Shown one piece after another: positions 45,779-54,265 of a stretch of 64,000 bases of DNA. The stretch covers positions 620,001 through 684,000 of the forward strand of contig NZ_PDEQ01000002.1 in assembly GCF_002554795.1 (NCBI RefSeq), in the 5' to 3' direction. The stretch is from Longibacter salinarum (GTDB taxonomy: Bacteria > Bacteroidota > Rhodothermia > Rhodothermales > Salinibacteraceae). Position 1 is the stretch's first letter; every line of letters begins with the position of its first letter. A model generated the notes under the pieces. That model saw nothing but the letters and a program-made list of their open reading frames with translations, was not told the origin of the DNA and did not search any database. Position numbers and translations under genes: made by a program.

Positions 45779-47446
45779 CTAGCTGTTTAAGCGGCGAAGG
45801 AAAACCCAGTTGTTGCCAGTTCCCGTACGGTAGAGGTGGACGGCAAGATTGATGCTCGGCTCCGTCGGGTGTACGATGGTATACGGAAAACGTACATTTA
45901 AGTCGTCGTTTTCCACCCCGGACTTAAACCGTCCACGGAAGAGCGAATTGCTCGTTCCGGGCGCAAGCGAAAAGAAAAAGTTTCGGTCGACCAGAGACTC
46001 GCCGCGTGATCCATGTATGCCCGGAAGCGTCTTGCTGGCGGCATCGTTCGCGTAAAGCACGCGCCCCTCGTCATTCAAGCGCAGAACTCCAACGTCTAAA
46101 CGGTCCAGCTCGCTGTGGGGTAAATCCGAGAGACGGTTGAGGAGCGACGGGTCGACTACGTGGGGCGCGCCCTCGTCGGCGGTTGTGTTCGCCTGCTCAT
46201 CGCTACGACCGGCGTTCCCTGGTTCTTCCTGTTCTGCATATACATTCTTGAGCTGTTCCTCCAAGCTCTGTACCAGCTGGACAACGTGCTGAGGATCGGA
46301 TACGCCCAGTTCATTCTGAAACAGGTCCGTGGCCGACTCGGACGACATCGCATCGCGCCGCTTCTCTAGATTGATCTTCTCTTTGGCGAGCTCGTCCAAT
46401 TTGTCTTCCAGTTCCGCCAGTCGTGTAGCTTCCTCGGCGTCGCGGTCGTCAGAGAAGCCATGCTCCCGTTCCTCATAAAGCGTATCCAGTTGCGACTCCA
46501 TGCTTTCGATCATGGAGATCGCTTGATCGATACTCTCGATTCCCTGCTGCGACATCTTCTCACGATCGGCGTACAGGGCTTCCAGTTGCTGCTCCATGCT
46601 GGAGATCATGCCGATGACGCTCTCCGCGTCGTCGAGATTGACGCGTGTAAGTCGTTCGCGGGCCTCGTACAATTCTTCTAGCTGGCGGACGAGGCCGTTG
46701 ACCATTTCGACAACATCGCCCGGGTCGGATACGCCAAGCTCACGCTGCAACTTCTCTTCTCGTTCTGATAGCGCTCGACTGCCATCGCCGGAAGCGACCG
46801 GTAACGCAGACTGTTCGGCATCTCGGTTGGCGTACAGTTCGTCGAGTTGCGAGGCCAGCCCACGCACCATTTCGATGACTTCCTCCGACGACGTTACTCC
46901 GAGTTCGCGCTGTAGCCGCTCTTCCCGGGCGAGGAGGCGCTGCAACTGATCGAACGTATCCTCGTCTTCGAGTCCGGAGCTCTGCTCCTCAAGCCGTTCC
47001 TGCGCCTTTTTCTCCTCGTACAGCTCGTCGAGTTGTTTCTCCATGCTATCGACCATAGACAACGCGTCATCCACACTCGTCAGGCCCGCTTCAACGAGTG
47101 CTTCGTGCTGCGTCTCCAGAACTTCAATCCGGGAGAGGAGTCGCTTTATTTCTGTTGGGACTTCCTGCGGTTGGTCGACCTGCAGGAGGTTGAGGGTCGG
47201 CTCCCATGAGGCGACGCGATCCCGCAGTTGGTCGACGCGACGGTCGATTTTCTGGAGGAGGTCGAAGGCTTCACCTGTGTCGAGTGAGCGCGCCGCAACC
47301 TCGGCCGTCTCTTGCATCGAGTCGAGTTGTAACTCCTGCACGCGCTCCATCGCGGCGGCAGCATTTTCGACGTTCAGGATATCGCAGAGCTCGGCCCACC
47401 GTGCGTCACGTTCTAGATCGGATGAATGGGCGTCGTGAGAGGACAT
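45779..47446 (-). CDS. coiled-coil repeat protein with C-terminal cysteine-less PYP-like domain (short form)
   Basis: A 555-residue protein (start MSSHDAHSSDLERDARW). Residues about 15-420 are acidic coiled coil built from repeats with recurring SMExQLxxLY units (six copies, such as SMEQQLEALYADREK) and LGVSDPxxVVxMV units. No signal peptide or membrane segment. Residues about 435-555 align end to end with PYP (DVGVLRLNDEGRVLYAND, RNFFFSLAP, FRGRFKSGV, NWVFLRRL). The chromophore Cys is Gly497 (LAPGTSN), Glu46 is Ala and Tyr42 is Ala, so it cannot hold p-coumarate. I infer a scaffold whose PYP-like end serves protein contacts. It lies divergent from the multi-PAS kinase and upstream of pyp. 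Not a family I recognise. Confidence 0.85.
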   Translation of the reverse strand: MSSHDAHSSDLERDARWAELCDILNVENAAAAMERVQELQLDSMQETAEVAARSLDTGEAFDLLQKIDRRVDQLRDRVASWEPTLNLLQVDQPQEVPTEIKRLLSRIEVLETQHEALVEAGLTSVDDALSMVDSMEKQLDELYEEKKAQERLEEQSSGLEDEDTFDQLQRLLAREERLQRELGVTSSEEVIEMVRGLASQLDELYANRDAEQSALPVASGDGSRALSEREEKLQRELGVSDPGDVVEMVNGLVRQLEELYEARERLTRVNLDDAESVIGMISSMEQQLEALYADREKMSQQGIESIDQAISMIESMESQLDTLYEEREHGFSDDRDAEEATRLAELEDKLDELAKEKINLEKRRDAMSSESATDLFQNELGVSDPQHVVQLVQSLEEQLKNVYAEQEEPGNAGRSDEQANTTADEGAPHVVDPSLLNRLSDLPHSELDRLDVGVLRLNDEGRVLYANDAASKTLPGIHGSRGESLVDRNFFFSLAPGTSNSLFRGRFKSGVENDDLNVRFPYTIVHPTEPSINLAVHLYRTGTGNNWVFLRRLNS

Positions 47447-48144
47447 GGAGCGGAGAGAGGCTGTGAGCGAGCGGCCATCGGGAGATGGTGCGAACAACTT
47501 GCAAGCCGTTCGTATTCGCATCCAAAAATGGCCGTTCCCCGGACACCAATTCAATTTCTCAACCGTTACACCCGAGTCCGTTGTTCGGCTCCTGGCGATG
47601 TGGAGACGTAGAGGCCCTGACAATACCTCATTCGAGCTGCGAGCGGCCCCCCATTCGCGTCGCTGCGTCGCTCAACCGCGTCGGGTTCACCTGCTTCACG
47701 CGCCTGAATCCCGCCCGGTTCGCTCGCTCTCTATCATCGAAGCACGTTTTGTTAGGGCTTTTAACCTGATTCAGTGCTTTCCACGTGTCGGGCTGATATT
47801 GGGTTTAACCCTGCCCACTAGCTCCCGGACAGTTTGGATTTCAAACCGGAATGTCTTCGTAGGTCAACGAAAAACGGATCTCGTGCGTCTCATGCGTCCT
47901 GGAAACGAGACGTTATCGTCGAACATGACGCACTCACAAACTCCCATACCCACATACTCCCATCCATCTCAGAGCAGCCGCGCCTAGGAATGCTGAAATG
48001 ACACACGCTCCAATGAACGTGTCCGGTAGGTAGCCCTGCCCATTCACCTTTCTTTTAGCGGTTCTGAGCCAGTGGCCTTAAATTAAACGTCCAGTCTCCG
48101 TTCCGTCCTTTTCCTTTGCTCTGCCTCGTTTCTCTCTCCCGCCC
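47447..48144. other. divergent promoter region of the PYP cluster, no gene seen
   Basis: About 700 bp between the short coiled-coil PYP gene (minus) and the histidine kinase (plus). No credible frame. It must hold the promoters of both arms. The kinase start is uncertain, so part may be coding. Confidence 0.45.
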
Positions 48145-51100
48145 GTGGTACACTTGGACGTTGTAATTCCGTCTCATACGAATCTGGACGAGCGTTCTCG
48201 GTATCAGGAGAGCGACGTTGGCCTTTCGGCCTCTCTCGTTGCACGTGTTATTGTTGTTGCGGCGACATTGTGCTTTCTGGTGTTAGCGCCGGACGGAATC
48301 GAACATCTCGGCCTGTCGATGCTCGCGATGGTCGGTCTCTGTGCGAGTGCGGGTGACGATCAGTTTGATCGAAGCGGCGATGGGGTCCGGTCCGGTCGCA
48401 TGACACCGTACCCTGCTCCCGGACGTGGAGTGGACGGCGAATCGGGACCGTCCAACGACGACGAGGTGACTGATCTCGATACGTTGAGCCGCGACGAGCT
48501 GGAGGCGGCTCTTCGACGTGAGAGATCACTTTCGCAGGGGATCGTAAGCAGCCTGGACGGCCTGTTTGTGATGGTGAACGGTCGTGGGGAGGTGCTTCGG
48601 TGGAATGAGGCCTTTGCGAGTGCAGCGGGTCGAGATGGAGATCGTCTTCGCGGGCGCTCGCTGAATGACCTGTTTCCCGAAGTGGGGCGGCGTCTCGATG
48701 TGATCGTACAGCGGGCCATGGCCGAGGGGCGGGCGACGATGCAGGCCGAACTGGTGGGAAACACGGGTCGGCGAGCACATTCGTTACGGCCCCATCGTCC
48801 CGTTCCCTACGTTCTGGCCGCGACGCGCGTGGTGGACACGGAGGACCGCGTAAGCGTCACCGGGACCCGCCTCGACGAGCAGAGCGCTGTGCGCCAGGCA
48901 CTGCGTGAACACGAGGAACGATATCACCTCATTGCTGAGCATGTTGCGGACGTCATTTCCCGACACGCTCCCGATACGACGTGTCTGTATGCTTCACCCT
49001 CTACGACCACGCTCGTCGGATATGACCCGGAAGATATTGTGGGCCGGCGGATCGTGGATCTCGTCCATCCCGAGGATCGGTCCACTATTCGAAAGATTGT
49101 TTCGGCGGTTTTAGACGGGGAGGTCGTAATTGACCGACTCCGTCTTCGTCATGCGAAAGGGCACTATATCTGGGTCGAGGTCACCAGTCAACTACGATTC
49201 GACCCCGCGACGGGGGCTCCACTCGATGTCATCGCGTCCACACGCGACGTAACGGATCGCGTCCATGCCGAGCAAGCATTGCAGGAAAGCGAGTCTCGCT
49301 TTCGCCAGATGGCAGAGAACGTGGAAGGCGTCTTCTTCCTCTCAACGAGATACGAGTTTTTGTACGTCAATCCCGCGTACGAAAGTGTGTGGCGCCGCTC
49401 GACCGATGAACTTCATCGTCAGCCGTTATCGTTCATTCAGCCGGTGCACCCGGATGATCGCGACCAAGTCTGGAAGGCATTGCACGATCTCTGGGAGTTA
49501 GAGCCTGACGAATCACTCTCGACGGATTTCAGGATCGTGTATCCGAGCGGCGAGGTCCGATGGATTCGATCGGTTTGCTCCCGCGTGCCCATGAGCGTCG
49601 GTCCGGACCGCTTCGCCGGCTACGCGGTGGATATCACAGAGCAGAAGACGCAGGAGGAGGCGACACGCCAGAGTGAGGAGCGCTGGCGCCGGCTCGTAGA
49701 GTCGCACATGGATCCGATCATGATCAGTATCGACGGACAGATCCGCTATATTAACCCGAGTGGTGCAGAGCTTTTCGGTGGACGTCCAGACGAGCTGATT
49801 GGCTACGACTTAATTGACCTGGTGGAGCCGTCCTTTCGAGAGGAAGTGACGAAGCGAGCGGCAAACGTGTACGCCGGCCAGAATACAGAACCGTTCGAGC
49901 ATCGCGTTCGGCGACTGGATGGAGATGTGCGAATTGTGGTTGCGCAGTCCGTCGCGATCCAGTATGACGGTCAGCCGGCGGCTCAAACTGTGGTGCGTGA
50001 CGTGACGGACTGGCGGCGTGCTCAGAGTAAGCTCGAGTACCGCGTGCTGATGGAAAACCTGATCGTCGATCTATCGACGCGGTTGATTGACACCGGGTCG
50101 GAGATCACGGACGAGACGATCGAAAATGCCCTTGGCCGGATCGGTCCGTTCGTCGGTGCGGATCGGAGCTATGTATTCCTCGCATCGGAAGATGGCACCG
50201 ACTTCCATTATGTGTATGAGTGGTGCGCTCCTGGCATTTCGGCGCAGAAGGAAACGGCTCCCCACGTCCCGGTTGAGAAGTACCCCTGGTTTCACGAGCA
50301 ACTCAGTCAGATGAGACCGGTCCACATCCCTCGTGTGAACGAGCTACCGCCGGAGGCCGGTGCGTTTCGTCGTCTGCTTGAGCCCCAGAACATCGAATCG
50401 CTCGTCGTTGTCCCGATGACGGACGGCAACCGGCTGGCTGGGTTTGTCGGATTTGACGCTGTTCAGCAGGCGCGATCCTGGGAAGAAGAGACCATCATGC
50501 TCCTCCGCGTGCTCGGGGATACGTTCGCGAACTCGCTCGCCCGGATGGAAACAGAGCAGGCCCTTCGAGAGCGAGAGGCGCAATACCGATCGGTTGTGGA
50601 GAATGTGCGGGACATCGTCTTCCAGACGGATACGCACGGACGATGGACCTTTTTGAATCCAGCCTGGGAAGACGCGACCGGGTTTTCCGTGGAGGAGAGC
50701 CTCGGGCAGCACTTCGATGAGCAGATTGAAAGCGAGTACCTGGAGGAAGGAAACGACACCGTGTCGATACTGATGGGCGAGGAGGAGGGGCGCTACGAAG
50801 TGAAGTTGCATGGTCGAAAGGGGACGCGGTGGATGGCCCTCTTTGCTCAAGCCCTCTACGACGAAGACGGGAATCGATCGGGCGTCGCGGGAACGCTCCA
50901 TGATATCACGGAACGGAAAGAGATGGAGCGGAAGACGCGCGAGGCACTTCAGCGAGAGCGAGAATTGAATAAGCTGAAGTCCAGTTTCGTGAGCATGGTG
51001 TCGCACGAGTTTCGGACGCCGCTTTCCACGATTCGAAGCTCGTCGGAAATGATCGCGCGCTTTATCGAGCAAGAACAAGATGAGAAGCGCGACAAGTATC

Positions 51101-51732
51101 TATCTCGAATTCGTCGCCAGGTGGATCGGATGACCCGCTTGCTCGGAGATGTCATAACGACGAGTAAATTGGACGCGCAAAACAACGGCCCCGACCTTTA
51201 TCCGACGGATCTGCGCTATTTCATGCGGGAGATCGGGGAAGAGATGCGCTCGCACTTCGGTCAGAATCGTCAACTCAACATCCAGTGGAGCAACATTCCA
51301 GATCGGTTGCCTGTCGACCGGGATCTTCTCCACCATATCGCTGGCAACTTAATTTCAAATGCTCTGAAATACAGCCCCGACGATGAGCCCGTCGTTGTGA
51401 ACCTGGCGGTGGAAGACGAATGTCTACTGGTTCGTGTTCGAGATCGGGGAATCGGGATTCAGGCCGCCGATGAGCCGCACCTCTTTCAGGCGTTCTACCG
51501 TGGCGAAAACGTCGGTAAAAAAGAAGGCGTGGGCCTCGGAATGACGATCGTACGGCGGGCCATCGATGTCTACGGCGGAAACATTAGCTGGGCTGACGCG
51601 CCAGGAGGAGGGACGACGTTTGTCGTCGAACTTCCCCTTGCCGAAGAGCCGGAATCTGGCTCACGGAGCGATTCTGAAAAACATGAGATGTCGACACCCG
51701 AATGCGAGGATGGAAAACAGGAGGTCGATTAA
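48145..51732 (+). CDS. multi-PAS/GAF sensor histidine kinase in the PYP cluster
   Basis: A 1195-residue kinase from a GTG start; the first 90 residues (one hydrophobic stretch near 30-50) are poorly supported, and an ATG such as that at 48400 is possible. Order: PAS at about 130-245, 255-375, 383-500 and 508-628, GAF at about 655-800, PAS at about 810-935, HisKA with phospho-acceptor His954 (MVSHEFRTPLSTIR), HATPase from about 1059 (NLISNALKYSP, RDRGIGI, GVGLGMTIVRRA). It resembles large signal-integrating hybrid-type kinases but has no receiver. It lies between the two PYP blocks and 413 bp before an OmpR-type regulator on the same strand, its likely partner. A link to PYP is positional only. 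Confidence 0.88.
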   Translation: MVHLDVVIPSHTNLDERSRYQESDVGLSASLVARVIVVAATLCFLVLAPDGIEHLGLSMLAMVGLCASAGDDQFDRSGDGVRSGRMTPYPAPGRGVDGESGPSNDDEVTDLDTLSRDELEAALRRERSLSQGIVSSLDGLFVMVNGRGEVLRWNEAFASAAGRDGDRLRGRSLNDLFPEVGRRLDVIVQRAMAEGRATMQAELVGNTGRRAHSLRPHRPVPYVLAATRVVDTEDRVSVTGTRLDEQSAVRQALREHEERYHLIAEHVADVISRHAPDTTCLYASPSTTTLVGYDPEDIVGRRIVDLVHPEDRSTIRKIVSAVLDGEVVIDRLRLRHAKGHYIWVEVTSQLRFDPATGAPLDVIASTRDVTDRVHAEQALQESESRFRQMAENVEGVFFLSTRYEFLYVNPAYESVWRRSTDELHRQPLSFIQPVHPDDRDQVWKALHDLWELEPDESLSTDFRIVYPSGEVRWIRSVCSRVPMSVGPDRFAGYAVDITEQKTQEEATRQSEERWRRLVESHMDPIMISIDGQIRYINPSGAELFGGRPDELIGYDLIDLVEPSFREEVTKRAANVYAGQNTEPFEHRVRRLDGDVRIVVAQSVAIQYDGQPAAQTVVRDVTDWRRAQSKLEYRVLMENLIVDLSTRLIDTGSEITDETIENALGRIGPFVGADRSYVFLASEDGTDFHYVYEWCAPGISAQKETAPHVPVEKYPWFHEQLSQMRPVHIPRVNELPPEAGAFRRLLEPQNIESLVVVPMTDGNRLAGFVGFDAVQQARSWEEETIMLLRVLGDTFANSLARMETEQALREREAQYRSVVENVRDIVFQTDTHGRWTFLNPAWEDATGFSVEESLGQHFDEQIESEYLEEGNDTVSILMGEEEGRYEVKLHGRKGTRWMALFAQALYDEDGNRSGVAGTLHDITERKEMERKTREALQRERELNKLKSSFVSMVSHEFRTPLSTIRSSSEMIARFIEQEQDEKRDKYLSRIRRQVDRMTRLLGDVITTSKLDAQNNGPDLYPTDLRYFMREIGEEMRSHFGQNRQLNIQWSNIPDRLPVDRDLLHHIAGNLISNALKYSPDDEPVVVNLAVEDECLLVRVRDRGIGIQAADEPHLFQAFYRGENVGKKEGVGLGMTIVRRAIDVYGGNISWADAPGGGTTFVVELPLAEEPESGSRSDSEKHEMSTPECEDGKQEVD

Positions 51733-52145
51733 CCATGAGCCCCCGATGCCTTGCCCTGTATACTGACGGCACTGATTCGTTGGCGCTGCGAATAATCGTA
51801 ACATCGGGATGTGTACCGCCATGTGACGGGACATTATTTTCGATCGAACAACTGAACACACGTTCGCGGCGGAATTCTGGCGTTTCGTGGGTATCCGTAT
51901 TGAAAATGCGGAATTCGTTTCCGTTCTTACCTTAAATATCGCCACTCAACGGTCCACCGGCCCGTCCTTCATTTCTGTCCCACTACTGGGGTATTGAAAC
52001 CCTACTCAGAGCTAGGTCAGATCGTCGTACGATGTTGTGTTCTGCTCTTCTGGTATTATGTTCTGACCCCATCGGACGAAGGGCCGGCGATTCCCACGCC
52101 GGGTGAAGATGCACGCCCTTCCTTACAGATGATCGCTCCCCTCGC
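51733..52145. other. intergenic region between kinase and response regulator, no gene seen
   Basis: 413 bp. No credible frame, terminator or RNA family. Its length suggests the regulator has its own promoter. Confidence 0.4.
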
Positions 52146-52829
52146 ATGAAACTTATACTTCTTGTAGAAGACGAGCCCGAACTTGCTGACACGCTGGTCG
52201 ACGGGTTAGAAACACACGGCTACCGCGTGCACCATACCGAGGATGCAGAGGAGGCCCTGGTCCAGACGGCCGTCCATCGGTATGACGCCATGATTGTCGA
52301 CTGGATGTTACCTGGGATGAACGGCCCAGAGCTCATTCAGGAGCTCCGTGAGAAGGATTATGTTGCTCCCGCGTTGATGTTAACGGTTCGTGATAGCATT
52401 GAGGATCGCGTGCATGGTCTCGAAAGCGGCGCGGACGATTACCTGACGAAGCCGTTCTCCTTTGAGGAACTGCTCGCGCGAGTCCGTGCGCTCCTTCGAC
52501 GTCCGTCGGAGTGGTCTGCGCTCGATGAATTGCGGATTGGTCCGCTCCACATCGACACGGCCACGCGAAAGGTGGCGATTGAAGACGCACCAGTCGAGCT
52601 GCGTAAGAAGGAATTCGATTTGCTTCGGCTACTCGTTGAGCGGGCACCGGCTGTCGTCTCCCGGACCATGATTGCTGAGCGGGTCTGGGGATCTGAGTAT
52701 GTATCCGACAATGCGATCGACGTAACGATCTCCGGGCTGCGTCATAACATCCAGGACGCGCAGGAGGAAAAGGAAAACATCCGGTTAGAGACGGTCCGAG
52801 GCGTTGGATACCGCCTTCACGCGGAGTAA
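52146..52829 (+). CDS. OmpR/PhoB-family response regulator
   Basis: A 227-residue transcription regulator. The receiver domain (1-120) has the acidic pair in LVEDEPE, phospho-acceptor Asp52 in MIVDWMLPGMNG, Thr in MLTVRDS and Lys in YLTKPFSFEELLAR. The C-terminal winged-helix domain (about 130-225) shows KEFDLLRLLVERAPAVVSRTMIAERVWG and the end VRGVGYRL. Probable partner of the multi-PAS kinase upstream. Ends in a strong terminator. Targets are unknown; the flanking PYP genes are obvious candidates. Confidence 0.94.
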   Translation: MKLILLVEDEPELADTLVDGLETHGYRVHHTEDAEEALVQTAVHRYDAMIVDWMLPGMNGPELIQELREKDYVAPALMLTVRDSIEDRVHGLESGADDYLTKPFSFEELLARVRALLRRPSEWSALDELRIGPLHIDTATRKVAIEDAPVELRKKEFDLLRLLVERAPAVVSRTMIAERVWGSEYVSDNAIDVTISGLRHNIQDAQEEKENIRLETVRGVGYRLHAE

Positions 52830-52856
52830 ACCGCTCTCGTCCCGCATCAAAGAACG

Positions 52857-52894
52857 AACCCGCAGCCGGCTGACAGCCGACTGCGGGTTTTTTT
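52857..52894 (+). terminator. intrinsic terminator of the response regulator
   Basis: A stem of about 15 pairs between AACCCGCAGCCGGCTG (52857-52872) and CAGCCGACTGCGGGTT (52874-52889), followed by a run of seven or more T. Confidence 0.93.
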
Positions 52895-52995
52895 ATGACA
52901 GTAATTCTGGGCAGTTAGACGTTGTCCCGGTACCTGGCCCAACCCGTGAGAAATCTACCGTTGTGGAAGTGGGGGCAGATGACGAAAATGAGATA

Positions 52996-53487
52996 CTATC
53001 GCTTCTGGACCATGACCCAGTTATTGTTCTGGGCGTCGCGATAGAGCCGCACATCGACGAGGGTCGGCCGCATCTTGTACGTAAACGTATAGGTAAACCG
53101 CTCATCCATGGAGCCGGACTGAACGCCTTTCTTGAAGCGGCCCTGGAAGATGCGGTTGTTGCTACATGGAGCCAGATGGGTGAAGAAGTTTCGGCCCTGT
53201 GCGTCCTCTGGCGCGACGCCCGAAAGTCCAGACTCGTAGCGGTTATAGAACTCTACGTACCCCTCGTCGTCAACCTTGACGATTCCAAAATCAGCGCTAT
53301 TGAGCTGATCGCGATCCGCCTCGTGCAGCTTTTCCCCGATATCATCGTTGTCGAAGTCCAGAAATGATCGGGACCCAGAGCCTTCATTTGATGTCTCGTC
53401 CGATCGGTCATCCTTCGACGGGGATGAATGAGTGAGGCCACGATCTTTTAGAAAGGAATAGAGGTCTTGCGATGAAGGGCTCGTCAT
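52996..53487 (-). CDS. photoactive yellow protein 2
   Basis: A PYP paralogue of 163 residues. A 45-residue Ser/Asp-rich N-terminus carrying SQDLYSFLKDRG precedes a linker GEKLHEADRDQL and the PYP core. Chromophore-pocket residues: Cys108 (LAPCSNNRIF, equals Cys69), Tyr81 (Tyr42), Glu85 (Glu46), Ser89 (Thr50), Val91 (Arg52), Met in YKMRPT (Met100). Of the three cysteine-bearing paralogues this is the only one that keeps both Tyr42 and Glu46, so it is the most likely to behave like the classical photoreceptor. It is last in a minus-strand row of three PYP-type genes, 124 bp after PYP3. Confidence 0.92.
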   Translation of the reverse strand: MTSPSSQDLYSFLKDRGLTHSSPSKDDRSDETSNEGSGSRSFLDFDNDDIGEKLHEADRDQLNSADFGIVKVDDEGYVEFYNRYESGLSGVAPEDAQGRNFFTHLAPCSNNRIFQGRFKKGVQSGSMDERFTYTFTYKMRPTLVDVRLYRDAQNNNWVMVQKR

Positions 53488-53611
53488 GGGACGTAGACGT
53501 TGATCAAAAAGGGTAGCTCAACATTCCTTCAAGGCGTAGAGATATTGCATGAGCGGACGAACGACGCGCGAGTCGGGTCCGATACACTACACCAGATCGT
53601 GAGCGACCGCG

Positions 53612-54139
53612 TCACTGCTTTTGAACAAGAATCCAGTTCTGACCGTCGTCATCTCGATACAGACGGACGTCTACCAAGGTCGGACGCATCTTGTACGTGT
53701 AGGTATAGGTGAAGCGCTCATCCAACTCGCCTTTTCGGATCCCTTCTTTGAAGCGTCCGCGGAAGAGTCGATTATTGCTGCAAGGGGCAAGCTCGCTGAA
53801 AAAGTTTTGCCCTTCTGCATCGCTTGGGGCCACGCCGCTCAACTCCGACTCGTACTGGTTAAAAAATTGCACGACGCCGTTATCGTCGATACGGATGATA
53901 CCAAAGTCGGCGTCGTTCAGCGCATCTGGGTCGGTGTGCCGAAGCTTTTCTCCAACGTCGTCTGTATCGAAGGACAGGTTCGAGTCCGATTCTTTCGCCG
54001 CGGACTGAGCGTCGTCTTCAAAGTCGTTTACGGCGCGGAGGTGGGAGCCGTTCTCCTCCGAATCGGATGACTCTTCGTCCTCAGAAATATACTCCTTTGA
54101 TTGCAAAAACGAGTACAGATCGCTAGAGGGGTCGGGCAT
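53612..54139 (-). CDS. photoactive yellow protein 3
   Basis: A PYP paralogue of 175 residues (start MPDPSSDLYSFLQSKEY; an upstream ATG at 54238 would add a Cys-rich 33-residue piece of doubtful value). The acidic N-terminal part of about 60 residues shares DLYSFL with PYP2 and GEKLRHTD with PYP1. Pocket residues: Cys120 (LAPCSNNRLF, equals Cys69), Phe93 (Tyr42), Glu97 (Glu46), Ser101 (Thr50), Val103 (Arg52), Met in YKMRPT. It resembles PYP1 at the Tyr42 position. It lies between the long coiled-coil PYP gene (126 bp upstream) and PYP2 (124 bp downstream) on the same strand. Confidence 0.91.
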   Translation of the reverse strand: MPDPSSDLYSFLQSKEYISEDEESSDSEENGSHLRAVNDFEDDAQSAAKESDSNLSFDTDDVGEKLRHTDPDALNDADFGIIRIDDNGVVQFFNQYESELSGVAPSDAEGQNFFSELAPCSNNRLFRGRFKEGIRKGELDERFTYTYTYKMRPTLVDVRLYRDDDGQNWILVQKQ

Positions 54140-54265
54140 TTCTGGTCGGGGGCTTGAGCGGATAAGGGCGCGAACAAGTGAACAGCGGGAGCAAAAGAAG
54201 ACATCGTCTGGCGAGGAAAGCAGGGGCGGAGTCGGCACGGTACGGGAATTCCCCCTGTCCTCGAG

